Assembly: GCA_025757685.1 (NCBI GenBank)
Contig: CP107220.1
Span: forward strand, 1,509,501 to 1,573,500
Source: Oscillospiraceae bacterium
GTDB taxonomy: Bacteria > Bacillota > Clostridia > Oscillospirales > Acutalibacteraceae
DNA: 64,000 nt
Reading direction: 5' to 3'
Shown: piece by piece, positions 21,329 through 30,304 of the stretch
Numbering within the stretch: position 1 is the first letter of the stretch
How the letters are laid out: each line of letters begins with the position of its first letter
Translations under genes and position numbers: made by a program
The notes under the pieces: generated by a model
What the model was told of the DNA's origin: nothing
Seen by the model: the letters and a program-made list of their open reading frames with translations, nothing else
Database searches by the model: none

Positions 21329-24115
21329 GTGGATCAGGAATTGGTAACACGATTTACTGCGGATATTAGCCAGTACAAAAAGAGCATGGCCTCTCTCCAA
21401 GCCGAGCTGAAGCAGCTGTCCGGCGTGACGGATAAAATTAAGACGGTGACTGCCAAGGCAATGTCTTCCGCCTCTTCTGATACAAGGAAGATGGGAAAGC
21501 AGGTGGATACGCTTATTAAGAGCCAAGAGCGCAATGTGCAGGCCGCTATGAGTAGTGCTGCGAAAATATCCGAGTATACGGCAAAAGCCAGACAGCTGAA
21601 AGATCAGCTGCACAGTCAGGACGAAACATACAAGCAGTTGTCCAGCCGCTTAAAAGAGGTAACAGCCACTTACCGGGCACAGCAGGAGTTTTTGAAGTCC
21701 TATAAGAACGGCATCGCCGGTGTAAGCAGTCAGTATCAGGAGATGGTAGACTGGATCCACAAAATGGAAACAGCGTCGACCAGCGGCATGACGATCAATC
21801 AGATTGAACAGCAGCGGGCGGCTATCAATCGTATAAAGAACGATTTAGAAGTCTTTGACAGCGAGCTGAAAGAGGTTGGCCTGAATCCGAATAATTTAAA
21901 AACGGATACGCTGGACAAGCTGAAAAATGAAATCCGCAAAACCTCTTCGCAGATTCTCAAAGCGAAGAGTGCAATGGCACAGACCACGGGACAGATCAAC
22001 AAAACCAATGCGGATATAGCAACGGAAAGCAACCGCTTTTCCAACTTGAAATCGTCCATATCCAGAAATGCTCCTGCGCTTAAGAGTATGAGCAAGCAGC
22101 TCAAGCAAACCGGTGATGTTTCCGCAGCAGGGAAACTGAAAAAGGGCTTCTCCGGGTTAAAGGGCATATTTGGAAATATCGGATCTGCAGCGGGCGCCGC
22201 TTTCGGCAAGGTGCATAGTCACCTGAAAAATATGCGTGCTTCTTCCGGTACGGCCAGCAAGTCCCTGTTGAATGTGGTCAAGTCTATCCGCCGTATAGGT
22301 GTGGTATCGTTGGGGCTGAAAGTGTGTAAAAACATTTTCGGCGAGCTGCGCTCGGTGATCACCGGATATTTAAGTCAGAACGAGACTCTGAATAACCGTG
22401 TAGAAGCCTTGAAAAATGCTTTTGCAAATGCTTTGGCACCGGCCATCAATGTGGTTGTGGGGCTGTTTGAAAAGCTCATGCCCTATGCCATGAGTGTTGC
22501 CAATGCCATTAGTGGGTTGCTTTCATCTGTGGGGATCGCTTCGCAGGTAAATGCCACGGCCACCGCTGTGGGCAAGACCACAAAAGAGACGAAAAAGCTG
22601 TCTCAAGCGCAGAAAGAACTGTACGGATTTGACCAAATCACTAAGGTTAGTGATGATCAGCAAGACAGTAGTTCGTCCGGTGCGTCTACAGCCAATACGC
22701 CGGCAGCGTCCGACAAGTTCTCCGCTTATTTGGAGAAAATCAAGAACCTGTGGAAAAGCTGCGACTTTGAGGGAATCGGCGAACAAATCGCCGGTTCTTG
22801 TAATAAGATTATTAGCAAGATCAATGCACTGGACTGGAAAGGCATACAGGACAAAGTCAACGGCGCTGTCTGCGGTATTGCCAAGAGCCTAAACGGCTTC
22901 ATCCGTGACTTCGACTGGGAGGGTGCCGGACAAATTGTTGGTAACGGTGTGAACACCGTCTTTGGTGCACTGGACACCTTCCTGACCACATTCGATTTTG
23001 CAGCTCTTGGCGCAGGCTTTTCTAAAAACCTGAACGGTATATTCAACACCATTGACTGGGGACAGGTGGCAAAGACTCTGTCCGATGCAATCAGCGGTGT
23101 ATTCAAGGCCATTGCAGGCTTTCTGGAAAATTTGGACTGGCGAGGGCTGGCTACGGCGCTGGAAAACTTCATAGGCGGTATTGATTTTGGTGGAATGGCA
23201 AGCGCTCTGTTTGAATCGCTTGGTGCAGCTTTAGGCGGCCTGTGTGCATTCCTGGGACAGCTTATCTCTGACGCTGTGTCCGGTATACAGTCCTATTTTG
23301 GCGACAAGATCAAAGAAGCCGGCGGCAATGTGGCCCAGGGCATTTGGGACGGCATCATTGACGGCATTGGAGATGCATGGAAGTGGGTTAAGGAACACAT
23401 TTTCCAACCGTTTATCAATGGTTTCCAAAAAGCGTTTGAGATCAAATCGCCGTCTAAGGTTATGAAAAAACAGGGCGGATTTATTTCCCAAGGTCTTTTC
23501 GATGGTATCGGTAACCTATGGAAAAAGGTCAGCAAGAAGTTTAGCGAATTTAAGGAAAACCTGGTCAACTTCTTTACCGGCAAAAACGGTATTGTGACCA
23601 AGGTGAAAGGGCTTGGTGGCAAGATCGTAGACGGACTGAAAAACGGTATGAAAAACCTGAAAAAGACCTTCACCAATGCGTTCAAGGGTCCGCTGAACGG
23701 TGCAATCGGGTTGATCAACAACATGATCGACAAAATCAACGACAAGCTGAACATCAGCGTTGGCAGCACACTGTCTAATGTGCTTAGCGCCCTGGGCGTG
23801 AGCGTGACCAACGGCCAGTACCAGTTGTTTTCTATACCCACTATCCCAGAGCTGGAAAAGGGCGGCGTGCTGAAAAAAGGCCAGGTCGGTCTGCTGGAAG
23901 GTAAAGGTGCCGAGGCTGTTGTGCCTTTGGAGCGAAACACCCAGTGGATCAGCAAGGTAGCCGCAATGATGGTGCAAATGCTGGGTACCAGCGGGCAGGC
24001 GGTCAATGTAACGATCCCAATATATGTGGGCGGTAAGCATTTAAGCACGGTGGTGCTGGACGATGTGAACCAAACAGAAAAGAAAGGCCGTGACCCGGTT
24101 ACGGCCACAGCGTAA
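21329..24115 (+). CDS. Tape measure protein
   Basis: A 928-residue protein from GTG 21329 with AAAGGAGGTG upstream. Residues 1 to 280 are coiled coil; a middle part carries hydrophobic helices (LAPAINVVVGLFEKLMPYAM, about 370 to 395) and then repeated GIGEQIAG, GAGQIVGNGV and GLATALENFIGG-type blocks. The C-terminus holds GGVLKKGQVGLLEGKGAEAV, common in tape measure ends. Its length sets tail length; 928 residues suggests a tail of roughly 130 to 140 nm by the usual ratio, an estimate. Confidence 0.93.
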   Translation: MDQELVTRFTADISQYKKSMASLQAELKQLSGVTDKIKTVTAKAMSSASSDTRKMGKQVDTLIKSQERNVQAAMSSAAKISEYTAKARQLKDQLHSQDETYKQLSSRLKEVTATYRAQQEFLKSYKNGIAGVSSQYQEMVDWIHKMETASTSGMTINQIEQQRAAINRIKNDLEVFDSELKEVGLNPNNLKTDTLDKLKNEIRKTSSQILKAKSAMAQTTGQINKTNADIATESNRFSNLKSSISRNAPALKSMSKQLKQTGDVSAAGKLKKGFSGLKGIFGNIGSAAGAAFGKVHSHLKNMRASSGTASKSLLNVVKSIRRIGVVSLGLKVCKNIFGELRSVITGYLSQNETLNNRVEALKNAFANALAPAINVVVGLFEKLMPYAMSVANAISGLLSSVGIASQVNATATAVGKTTKETKKLSQAQKELYGFDQITKVSDDQQDSSSSGASTANTPAASDKFSAYLEKIKNLWKSCDFEGIGEQIAGSCNKIISKINALDWKGIQDKVNGAVCGIAKSLNGFIRDFDWEGAGQIVGNGVNTVFGALDTFLTTFDFAALGAGFSKNLNGIFNTIDWGQVAKTLSDAISGVFKAIAGFLENLDWRGLATALENFIGGIDFGGMASALFESLGAALGGLCAFLGQLISDAVSGIQSYFGDKIKEAGGNVAQGIWDGIIDGIGDAWKWVKEHIFQPFINGFQKAFEIKSPSKVMKKQGGFISQGLFDGIGNLWKKVSKKFSEFKENLVNFFTGKNGIVTKVKGLGGKIVDGLKNGMKNLKKTFTNAFKGPLNGAIGLINNMIDKINDKLNISVGSTLSNVLSALGVSVTNGQYQLFSIPTIPELEKGGVLKKGQVGLLEGKGAEAVVPLERNTQWISKVAAMMVQMLGTSGQAVNVTIPIYVGGKHLSTVVLDDVNQTEKKGRDPVTATA

Positions 24116-24126
24116 GGAGGGACGGT

Positions 24127-24495
24127 ATGCCACTATATATTGACGGCACAAAAATGCCAAACCCATCATTCAATGCCATATCCTGTTCAGACGAAAAGGT
24201 GTGGTCCTCTAACACAGGCCGCTCCAAGTCGGCTTATATGAACGGCAGTATCGTTCAGGTCAAAAAAACAAGGCAGTTGTCCTTTCCACCCTTGACCCGG
24301 GCGGAATTGGACAAACTAAACGGCGTGATCAACAATGCGAGTAAGCCCTGGCATTCTATTAAACTGGAGGATACTTCCGGGAATACGGTGTTTTCGTTCA
24401 ACTGCTACTTTGGTACGCCCAGTTGGACAGCCTATTCCGGTGCCAGGGATTGCCGGTATTTCATCAACTACAAAGTAGATGCCATCGAGCGCTAA
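24127..24495 (+). CDS. Phage tail protein after the tape measure (distal tail role possible)
   Basis: A 122-residue protein from ATG 24127 with AAGGAGGGACGG upstream. Beta-rich (PLYIDGTKMPNPSFNAISCS, SIVQVKKTRQLSFPPLTRAE, CRYFINYKVDAIE). Small tail proteins of this kind follow the tape measure in many clostridial phages, at the distal tail position. No catalytic motif. Role assigned by position. Confidence 0.65.
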   Translation: MPLYIDGTKMPNPSFNAISCSDEKVWSSNTGRSKSAYMNGSIVQVKKTRQLSFPPLTRAELDKLNGVINNASKPWHSIKLEDTSGNTVFSFNCYFGTPSWTAYSGARDCRYFINYKVDAIER

Positions 24496-24506
24496 AGGAG
24501 TATTTT

Positions 24507-27053
24507 ATGTACAAGACAAGCACTGATTTTAACCAGGCCATCAAAAACGGGGAACGGATCTATGTGAAGGTTAAATGTGGCAATTTCATTTTTGGCTACA
24601 ACGATGAGACGGATCCTACAAGCCCAAATGAGCAAAATAACATTATGGAGCTGAATATTGACCGCAGTATCAGCCATGACGATTACGCGCTGGCAAAGTC
24701 CTACGCTTGTGGGTGTAACTGCGTTCTGTGGGCTGTGCCCGCCGGTGCCGTGCTTCGCGGGCAGAAAACCGTGGTGTACTTTGGCTGTATGGTCAACGGT
24801 GCAGTGGAGTGGGTGCCAATGGGCGTGTTTTATCCGGAAAAGGTCACTCGGTCCGGCGAATGTACCACTTTGGAAATGTACGACCACATGTATGATCTTT
24901 CTATGCCGTATTCTGCCGCCATCAGCGGTCAGCAGACCCCTTTGGCAATCTTAAAAGACCTGGCACGCCAGGGTAACTTTGAGTTGGCTGCCGGCGTGGA
25001 GAGCAAGGTCTCCGGCTTTGGCACGGTAGATGTTTCTTTGCTCTGCGGTACGGAAACAGATGAGGATGGCAAGCAGCAGGTCACTGCCTATAATGTGAAT
25101 GATGCCATCGGTTATGTGGCTGGGTTCTGCGGCTGTGCTGCCGTCTTTGATCGAGAAGGCAAGTTGCGAGTAGATACTTTCGCCCAGGTATATGATGGTA
25201 CGGCAGAATACGCGGTGACAGATGACACGGTCACAGAGGTTTCACTGGCAGAGACGGACAAAACCTACCTGGGGATCAGTTGCAACAATGGGAATAAGAA
25301 TATTCTTGCACCAGATAGTCTGTCGGTCAACAGCGAGGTGCTGTATTTCGACAACCCACTGATCACCACCCAGGCCCAAGCGGAAAAAGTATTTGGTGCT
25401 GTATCTGATATGATCTACATAGATGATGGCGACCAGGGTGAGACTGTATTTGACCTGGGCATACAGTACCGACCGGGAAGTATGACATTGCTCACGGCCA
25501 ATCCGGCGTTGGATAGTTTCGATGTGATCACTTACCGGGACGATACCGGCGATCACCATATCCCCTTGATGGGTGTGGAGTATGATTATGATGGCTCCGT
25601 CACTATGGATGTGGTCGCCCATGCCCGTTCAGAACAGGAGGGCAGCTCTGCCGGAAGCATTCTATCCCGCATGATCTCTAAGGCTATGCAGCAGGTCACA
25701 GCGCCGTTGGCGCAGCGCATTCAGGACGCCACGGATTCTATCACGAACGCAGTTGGTGGTTACGCTGCTTTGATCGACCGGGACGGCGATGGTGTGTCAG
25801 ACGCGCTTTATATCGGAGAGTACCCGGCAGCGGAGGGCAAGACAAAAGGACGCTGCCTGCTGCTGAATAAGAACGGCATGGCTGTTTCTACCACCGGATT
25901 GCAAGGCCCCTTTAAGGACTTTGCGGTGTACTACAACAAAAAAACCAACCAGTATTACCTGAATGCTACGGACATTTCAGCCGGTAGACTCTCCGGTATT
26001 GAGATCCTTGCGGATAAAGGCACGATCGCCGGGTGGAACATCACCGACCGAGAACTGTATGCGGATTTGGGTAGTTATCGTGCATACATTCAAAAGCCAA
26101 CTACCAAAGGCTCTTGGGTGTTTTCTGCACAAAAAAAGAACAGCAACGGTTCATATACTGGTACATGGTATGTAACGATGGGCGGCGATATGGTATGCAA
26201 TGGTTCGGTAGATGTAAGCGGGGCCCTATCGGTGGAAGGGAAAACCAAATTTGATGCCGATGTACAATTCTACAAAAAAATATATGATCTTGCCGGATAT
26301 GAAATCATTAATGCTGCATCTGGTGGTAACAGCCTTGTAATTGGATACGGTCAGTATGAGCACGGAGCCAAAACATATTTAGAAGGCGGAGATATTTGCT
26401 TAAGAATGCAGCAGAATGGCAACTTGTGTATACAAGCGGGATCGAAAGATTCGGTTGAAACCAGATTTGTACTGTCTAAAGTGAGTTGGACGCTTAGCGG
26501 AAGCACTGCGTACCGTGATACGATTGAATCAAAAGGCGGGTTTGTGCTTAGTGCGAATGGTGGCGATAATGTTTTATACCTTGTCGGGAAGAGTATATGG
26601 ATTGATAACGCCACGACAATCAGAGGCAAACTGACGGTACAAGACGATATTAGACTGAGTTTTAAATCTTCAAGCGGAACCATTCCACTGGTTGTAAACA
26701 CAAGCGGCGTTATTACAACCGCAAACTCATCAAAACGATACAAAGAGAATATCAAACCGGTAGAAGACGCTGTGCTGGATCCAAACGGTCTTTACGATGT
26801 ACAGGTGTGCCAGTACAATTACAAGCCAGAATACAAGGACAACGAATTGGTCAGCGGGACGCAGATCGGCGTTATTGCAGAGGATCTGGACAAGCATTAC
26901 CCCAACGCAGTGATCTATGACAGTGAAGGGAGACCTGAAAGCTGGCAAGATCGTATCATGATACCGGCAATGCTTAAGTTGATCCAAGATCAAAAGAAGC
27001 AACTGGACGCTTTGCAAGCCGAAGTGGACGCGCTGAAAGCAAAATTGCAATAA
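24507..27053 (+). CDS. Tail/baseplate protein with C-terminal S74 self-cleaving chaperone
   Basis: An 848-residue protein from ATG 24507 with AAAGGAG upstream. The N-terminal 380 residues look like a tail-hub protein (ERIYVKVKCGNFIFGYNDET, YPEKVTRSGECTTLEMYDHM). The middle is beta-rich. The last about 109 residues are a peptidase S74/intramolecular chaperone domain: SSKRYKENIKPVED with the Ser-Lys motif, GVIAEDLDKHYPNAV and a terminal coiled coil. In phages such domains trimerise fibres and then cleave themselves off, so the mature protein should lack this part. A terminator follows. Confidence 0.88.
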   Translation: MYKTSTDFNQAIKNGERIYVKVKCGNFIFGYNDETDPTSPNEQNNIMELNIDRSISHDDYALAKSYACGCNCVLWAVPAGAVLRGQKTVVYFGCMVNGAVEWVPMGVFYPEKVTRSGECTTLEMYDHMYDLSMPYSAAISGQQTPLAILKDLARQGNFELAAGVESKVSGFGTVDVSLLCGTETDEDGKQQVTAYNVNDAIGYVAGFCGCAAVFDREGKLRVDTFAQVYDGTAEYAVTDDTVTEVSLAETDKTYLGISCNNGNKNILAPDSLSVNSEVLYFDNPLITTQAQAEKVFGAVSDMIYIDDGDQGETVFDLGIQYRPGSMTLLTANPALDSFDVITYRDDTGDHHIPLMGVEYDYDGSVTMDVVAHARSEQEGSSAGSILSRMISKAMQQVTAPLAQRIQDATDSITNAVGGYAALIDRDGDGVSDALYIGEYPAAEGKTKGRCLLLNKNGMAVSTTGLQGPFKDFAVYYNKKTNQYYLNATDISAGRLSGIEILADKGTIAGWNITDRELYADLGSYRAYIQKPTTKGSWVFSAQKKNSNGSYTGTWYVTMGGDMVCNGSVDVSGALSVEGKTKFDADVQFYKKIYDLAGYEIINAASGGNSLVIGYGQYEHGAKTYLEGGDICLRMQQNGNLCIQAGSKDSVETRFVLSKVSWTLSGSTAYRDTIESKGGFVLSANGGDNVLYLVGKSIWIDNATTIRGKLTVQDDIRLSFKSSSGTIPLVVNTSGVITTANSSKRYKENIKPVEDAVLDPNGLYDVQVCQYNYKPEYKDNELVSGTQIGVIAEDLDKHYPNAVIYDSEGRPESWQDRIMIPAMLKLIQDQKKQLDALQAEVDALKAKLQ

Positions 27054-27058
27054 ACAGC

Positions 27059-27091
27059 AAAGCGGCTGCTCCGCACTGGAACAGCCGCTTT
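27059..27091. terminator. Bidirectional terminator between convergent genes
   Basis: AAAGCGGCTG (27059-27068) pairs with CAGCCGCTTT (27082-27091). It ends the tail gene from the left and the minus-strand membrane-protein gene from the right. Confidence 0.75.
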
Positions 27092-27098
27092 AGAGTTA

Positions 27099-27620
27099 TT
27101 AGTCAATATATATTCTTGGAGTGGATTTATCGCCCTTTTTGAAATAGAAATGCCTGCCGCTTTCATCGACATATATTTCTTCTAACGGATCGTCTCGAGA
27201 ATAAGCTGTGTCCCAGTAATATCCATCGTCAGAAGGTATGGGATCAAAGTGCGCGTCAGCAGGACGCTTCGGCACCGTTGATTCGGTTGTTTCTCTTATT
27301 GCGGCTGGGGCTACTGTGCCATTCCTTTCGGTGCGATACACTACTTGCGGTTGCGTGGTAGTATGCTTCTTCTTTTTCTTCTTAGTGGTTGTGGGCTTTG
27401 TAGTTGTTGTGGTTGCGGTCGCCTCTGTGGCTGCCGGTTCTGTAGTGGTCTCTGTGGGCTGTGTAGTAACACCAGCCAGTGCACTGGATACAGCGTGATC
27501 TACCAGACTGGCTGTCTCCTGATCATGCACTCGATCATAGTGCACCCACACACCGATACCGACCCCCACCGCCATTACAACGGTCACAACAAGGATCCAC
27601 ACTTTGGCCTTAGACTTCAT
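27099..27620 (-). CDS. Membrane-anchored Thr/Lys-rich secreted protein (lysogeny cargo)
   Basis: A 173-residue protein from ATG 27620 (MKSKAKVWILVVTVVMAVGV), 8 bases after AAAGGAGAG; an ATG two codons earlier is possible. One N-terminal membrane anchor is followed by a Thr/Pro/Ala-rich linker (TTQPTETTTEPAATEATA), a KKKKKKHTTT stretch and a C-terminal domain (DAHFDPIPSDDGYYWDTA, FYFKKGDKSTPRIYID). It is the only minus-strand gene inside the tail module, so it can be expressed in the lysogen independently of late genes. No family recognised. Confidence 0.6.
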   Translation of the reverse strand: MKSKAKVWILVVTVVMAVGVGIGVWVHYDRVHDQETASLVDHAVSSALAGVTTQPTETTTEPAATEATATTTTTKPTTTKKKKKKHTTTQPQVVYRTERNGTVAPAAIRETTESTVPKRPADAHFDPIPSDDGYYWDTAYSRDDPLEEIYVDESGRHFYFKKGDKSTPRIYID

Positions 27621-27706
27621 CTCCATCTCTCCTTTCACTCCCCACCATACCACACTTCCCCGCAGATTGCAAGAAAACAGGAGGTGATTCCCATGTAAAA
27701 TACAAA

Positions 27707-27722
27707 TTGCAGTCAACTGCAA
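27707..27722. repeat. Dispersed 16-bp palindrome, copy 4
   Basis: TTGCAGTCAACTGCAA, identical to copy 1 and with the shared flank AAATTGCAG...GCAAA. It lies in the divergent gap between the minus-strand membrane-protein gene (27620) and the baseplate gene (27770). Confidence 0.7.
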
Positions 27723-27769
27723 ACGGCGGCTTAGGCACGCTGTTTTTTTATGTCAAAAAGGAGGATTTT

Positions 27770-29506
27770 ATGCAGACATTAAATATTAAGGTCACCCAGC
27801 AGGCGGTGATCTTACAAAACAAAGATCCGGTGACAGCTGAGAATGTCAATCAGATTCGCTGTGTGGTAGAGCTGGACCCGGCATACGCCGATCTGGTCGT
27901 GCGGGTGTGCATGAACGGCCAGTTTGCCACTGTGGTGGATGGACAGTGTTTCGCCCCGCCGCTGCAAGAGGGAATGTGCCGCCTGGGCGTTTACGGCTAT
28001 GCTGTGGATGGCAAGCAGTTGGTGCAGCGTATAAGCCCGGAGCCGTGCGTATTTTATGTGCGCCCGGGTTCTTATGACGCGGCGGCTATGGAGGCAGACA
28101 CGCCTGATCCAACGGAGTTGGAGTCTTATTATGCCAAGGTGCAGGCACTGCTCAAGGATATTGGTAAGGGTGTGAATGGCACCACTTATACGCCCAGCGT
28201 GTCCGCAGCGGGCGAGATCAGCTGGACCAATGACGGCGGGAAGGACAACCCGGAACCGGTGAACATTAAAGGCCCAAAGGGTGACACGGGTCCCCAGGGC
28301 GCTCCTGGTAAAGATGGAGAGCGAGGACCGCAGGGCGAACCGGGAAAAGATGGTGCAGCGGGCCCACAGGGTCCCCAAGGGGAGCCGGGCGCAGAGGGCC
28401 CGCAAGGCCCACAAGGTGAGCAAGGCCCCCAGGGCGAACAAGGGCCAAAGGGCGATCCTGGACCGGCAGGCGCTGATGGCAAGGACTATGTGCTGACGGA
28501 CACGGACAAGGCCAATATTGCCGCCAAGGTGGAGATCCCGGATAGCTCTGTGACTACGAACAAGCTGGCAGACGGTGCCGTTACCGGCGATAAGATCGAG
28601 TCCCTGTCTGTGGAGGGCAAGCATATTAAGCCGCGTGCAATAACCGGCATGCGGCTGGCTCTAAAAACGGTCACAGAGAACCTGTTAAGTGATGAGTTGC
28701 AAGCCAAACTTACCAGCTGGGTGGGCACTCTGGCGCAAGCGGCGAACGATGCGGTCACCTTACACGAATGGTGGAACATCTCTGAGTTCTGCCCCTATGT
28801 GCTGAATGTGGATTATGACACACATGGCACCATTACATTGCACGCTGACGATGCTAAGAGCGGCGATCATGCCTTGACCTTGCGCAGCGGGGCGCTGGTG
28901 TCTTTCTTTGAAGAGGATGGCGTGGAGTGTGCCACAGTCACACAATCTGATTTTGGCCTGGCCATCTTACGCAGAGCGACAGACGGCAGTGGGACGGTTA
29001 CCCTGCCGACTGCGGGCGACACCGGCTCCGTTGAGACCTGGGAGCCTGTGTTTTCCAAGACATTTGACGCCGATACAACGGACAAGCAAAACTGGATTTT
29101 GTCTAAGCCGTGCAGAAAAATTAAGTTGCGCATGGTTAGCGTTGGAACTACTACCAATAGTAGTGCCGGAGACCAAACTGTATATTTGAATTCGTACACA
29201 TCTGAGACTTACATACCCAATGCGTTTCGTTTCGATGTTGCAAAAGATAAGGGAAGCTTCGTTGTTGCAGAGGTTGAATTGACTGCTGACATGGTGCGTG
29301 TAATGCAAAACAAATCAGATAAGTCAAGTGGCTTCAACCCAGCTGATGTCATGGAAAAAGGCTGTATATGGCTTAGTAACAAGGTTAACTTCAACATATT
29401 CAAGGATGTGGAGGCTCACGGTGCGATTAAGTCGTTAGCTTTCCCAACCAATGGACGAACAATTGGTGCAGGCACGCAAGTTGAAATATTGGGGGTGGCA
29501 AAATGA
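27770..29506 (+). CDS. BppU-like baseplate protein with collagen-like repeats
   Basis: A 578-residue protein from ATG 27770 with AAAAAGGAGGA upstream. Residues 1 to 120 resemble the BppU N-terminus (LNIKVTQQAVILQNKDPVTA). Residues about 165 to 240 are a collagen-like Gly-x-y region (GPKGDTGPQGAPGKDGERGP onward). The C-terminal 340 residues form a receptor-binding-like domain (VTTNKLADGAVTGDKIESL, then a beta-rich end). The last about 130 codons are more AT-rich than the rest, as in exchanged receptor-binding ends. Confidence 0.85.
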   Translation: MQTLNIKVTQQAVILQNKDPVTAENVNQIRCVVELDPAYADLVVRVCMNGQFATVVDGQCFAPPLQEGMCRLGVYGYAVDGKQLVQRISPEPCVFYVRPGSYDAAAMEADTPDPTELESYYAKVQALLKDIGKGVNGTTYTPSVSAAGEISWTNDGGKDNPEPVNIKGPKGDTGPQGAPGKDGERGPQGEPGKDGAAGPQGPQGEPGAEGPQGPQGEQGPQGEQGPKGDPGPAGADGKDYVLTDTDKANIAAKVEIPDSSVTTNKLADGAVTGDKIESLSVEGKHIKPRAITGMRLALKTVTENLLSDELQAKLTSWVGTLAQAANDAVTLHEWWNISEFCPYVLNVDYDTHGTITLHADDAKSGDHALTLRSGALVSFFEEDGVECATVTQSDFGLAILRRATDGSGTVTLPTAGDTGSVETWEPVFSKTFDADTTDKQNWILSKPCRKIKLRMVSVGTTTNSSAGDQTVYLNSYTSETYIPNAFRFDVAKDKGSFVVAEVELTADMVRVMQNKSDKSSGFNPADVMEKGCIWLSNKVNFNIFKDVEAHGAIKSLAFPTNGRTIGAGTQVEILGVAK

Positions 29507-29685
29507 ATGTGGAGACAGAAAGCCGCATTGCGTTTTTGAAGTCCGAGCTGGCGGAGACGGATTACCTCTGTCTGAAGTACACGGACGGTGCGCTGTCCGA
29601 AGATGAATATGCGCCGATCCGCAAGCAGCGGGCAGCATACCGGGCAGAGATCAACGCCTTGCAAGGGGGTGAGACCGATGTATAG
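29503..29685 (+). CDS. Small coiled-coil tail protein (XkdX-like position)
   Basis: A 60-residue protein from ATG 29503, overlapping the previous stop as ATGA. Entirely helical (ESRIAFLKSELAETDYLCLK, RKQRAAYRAEINALQ). Small proteins of this kind sit between baseplate and holin genes in many gram-positive phages. Function unknown. Confidence 0.6.
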   Translation: MNVETESRIAFLKSELAETDYLCLKYTDGALSEDEYAPIRKQRAAYRAEINALQGGETDV

Positions 29686-30034
29686 CGCATTCGTCACGGC
29701 CGCCCTGACCGCTGCCGTGTCAACGGTGGTGGGCAGCGCCGTGTCCGCTGTGATTGCTTCATTGATTGCAAGAAAAAAGAGCAAAAAAGCAATTGACGAA
29801 GTCACCACAGCCCGGTACATAGCCATCGAAAACGGCTTGCAGTCCATTTTGCGCGCCGAGATCATACGGCAGCACGACAAGCACACAGAGCGGGGCTACT
29901 GCCCCCTGTACGCCAAGGAAGCCATGGTCAAGGTGTATGACGCATACCACGCCCTGGGCGGCAATGGTATGATGACCAGATTTTATAATGAGATTATTGC
30001 GCTCCCGGAGGAGCCACAACAAAAGGAGGACTAA
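29678..30034 (+). CDS. Membrane-anchored small phage protein
   Basis: The product has 118 residues from ATG 29678 with AAGGGGGTGAG upstream, overlapping the previous gene by 8 bases. One hydrophobic helix at residues 1 to 30 (AALTAAVSTVVGSAVSAVIA) precedes a cytoplasmic helical region (EVTTARYIAIENGLQSILRA). It precedes the holin; it may be an accessory lysis protein or a second holin. Role inferred from position. Confidence 0.6.
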   Translation: MYSAFVTAALTAAVSTVVGSAVSAVIASLIARKKSKKAIDEVTTARYIAIENGLQSILRAEIIRQHDKHTERGYCPLYAKEAMVKVYDAYHALGGNGMMTRFYNEIIALPEEPQQKED

Positions 30035-30037
30035 AAA

Positions 30038-30304
30038 ATGAAAGTAACCGCAGGAACAATCGCAAGAACCGTCGTGTTGGCGGTATCTCTGCTGAATGTA
30101 CTCTTGAATGCCTTTGGCAAGAACCCTTTGCCGTTCAGTGACGATGAGGTGTACACCGCTGTGTCAACAGTGGTAGCCGTGGTGGCTTCCCTTGCCGCCT
30201 GGTGGAAGAACAACAGCTTCACCAAGGCTGCACTAAAGGCGGACGAAACCCTTGCGCTGGAGCGGTCAGAGAACGCAGAAAGCGAGGCGGTCAGTCATGA
30301 GTAA
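30038..30304 (+). CDS. Holin, SPP1/phi-like family
   Basis: An 88-residue protein from ATG 30038 with AAAGGAGGA upstream. Two membrane segments (TIARTVVLAVSLLNVLLNAF and AVSTVVAVVASLAAWWKNN) with a charged C-terminus (LALERSENAES). The KNPLPFSDDEVYTAVST loop and WWKNNSFTKAA end fit the SPP1 holin family. It overlaps the endolysin gene by 8 bases. Confidence 0.88.
   Translation: MKVTAGTIARTVVLAVSLLNVLLNAFGKNPLPFSDDEVYTAVSTVVAVVASLAAWWKNNSFTKAALKADETLALERSENAESEAVSHE

Noticed and set aside
3419..27722. Dispersed palindrome as a LexA/SOS box
   Set aside because: The Firmicute SOS box is GAAC-N4-GTTC; this element does not match.
28186..28482. Gly/Pro-rich minus-strand frame
   Set aside because: It is the antisense of the collagen-like repeat in the baseplate gene.
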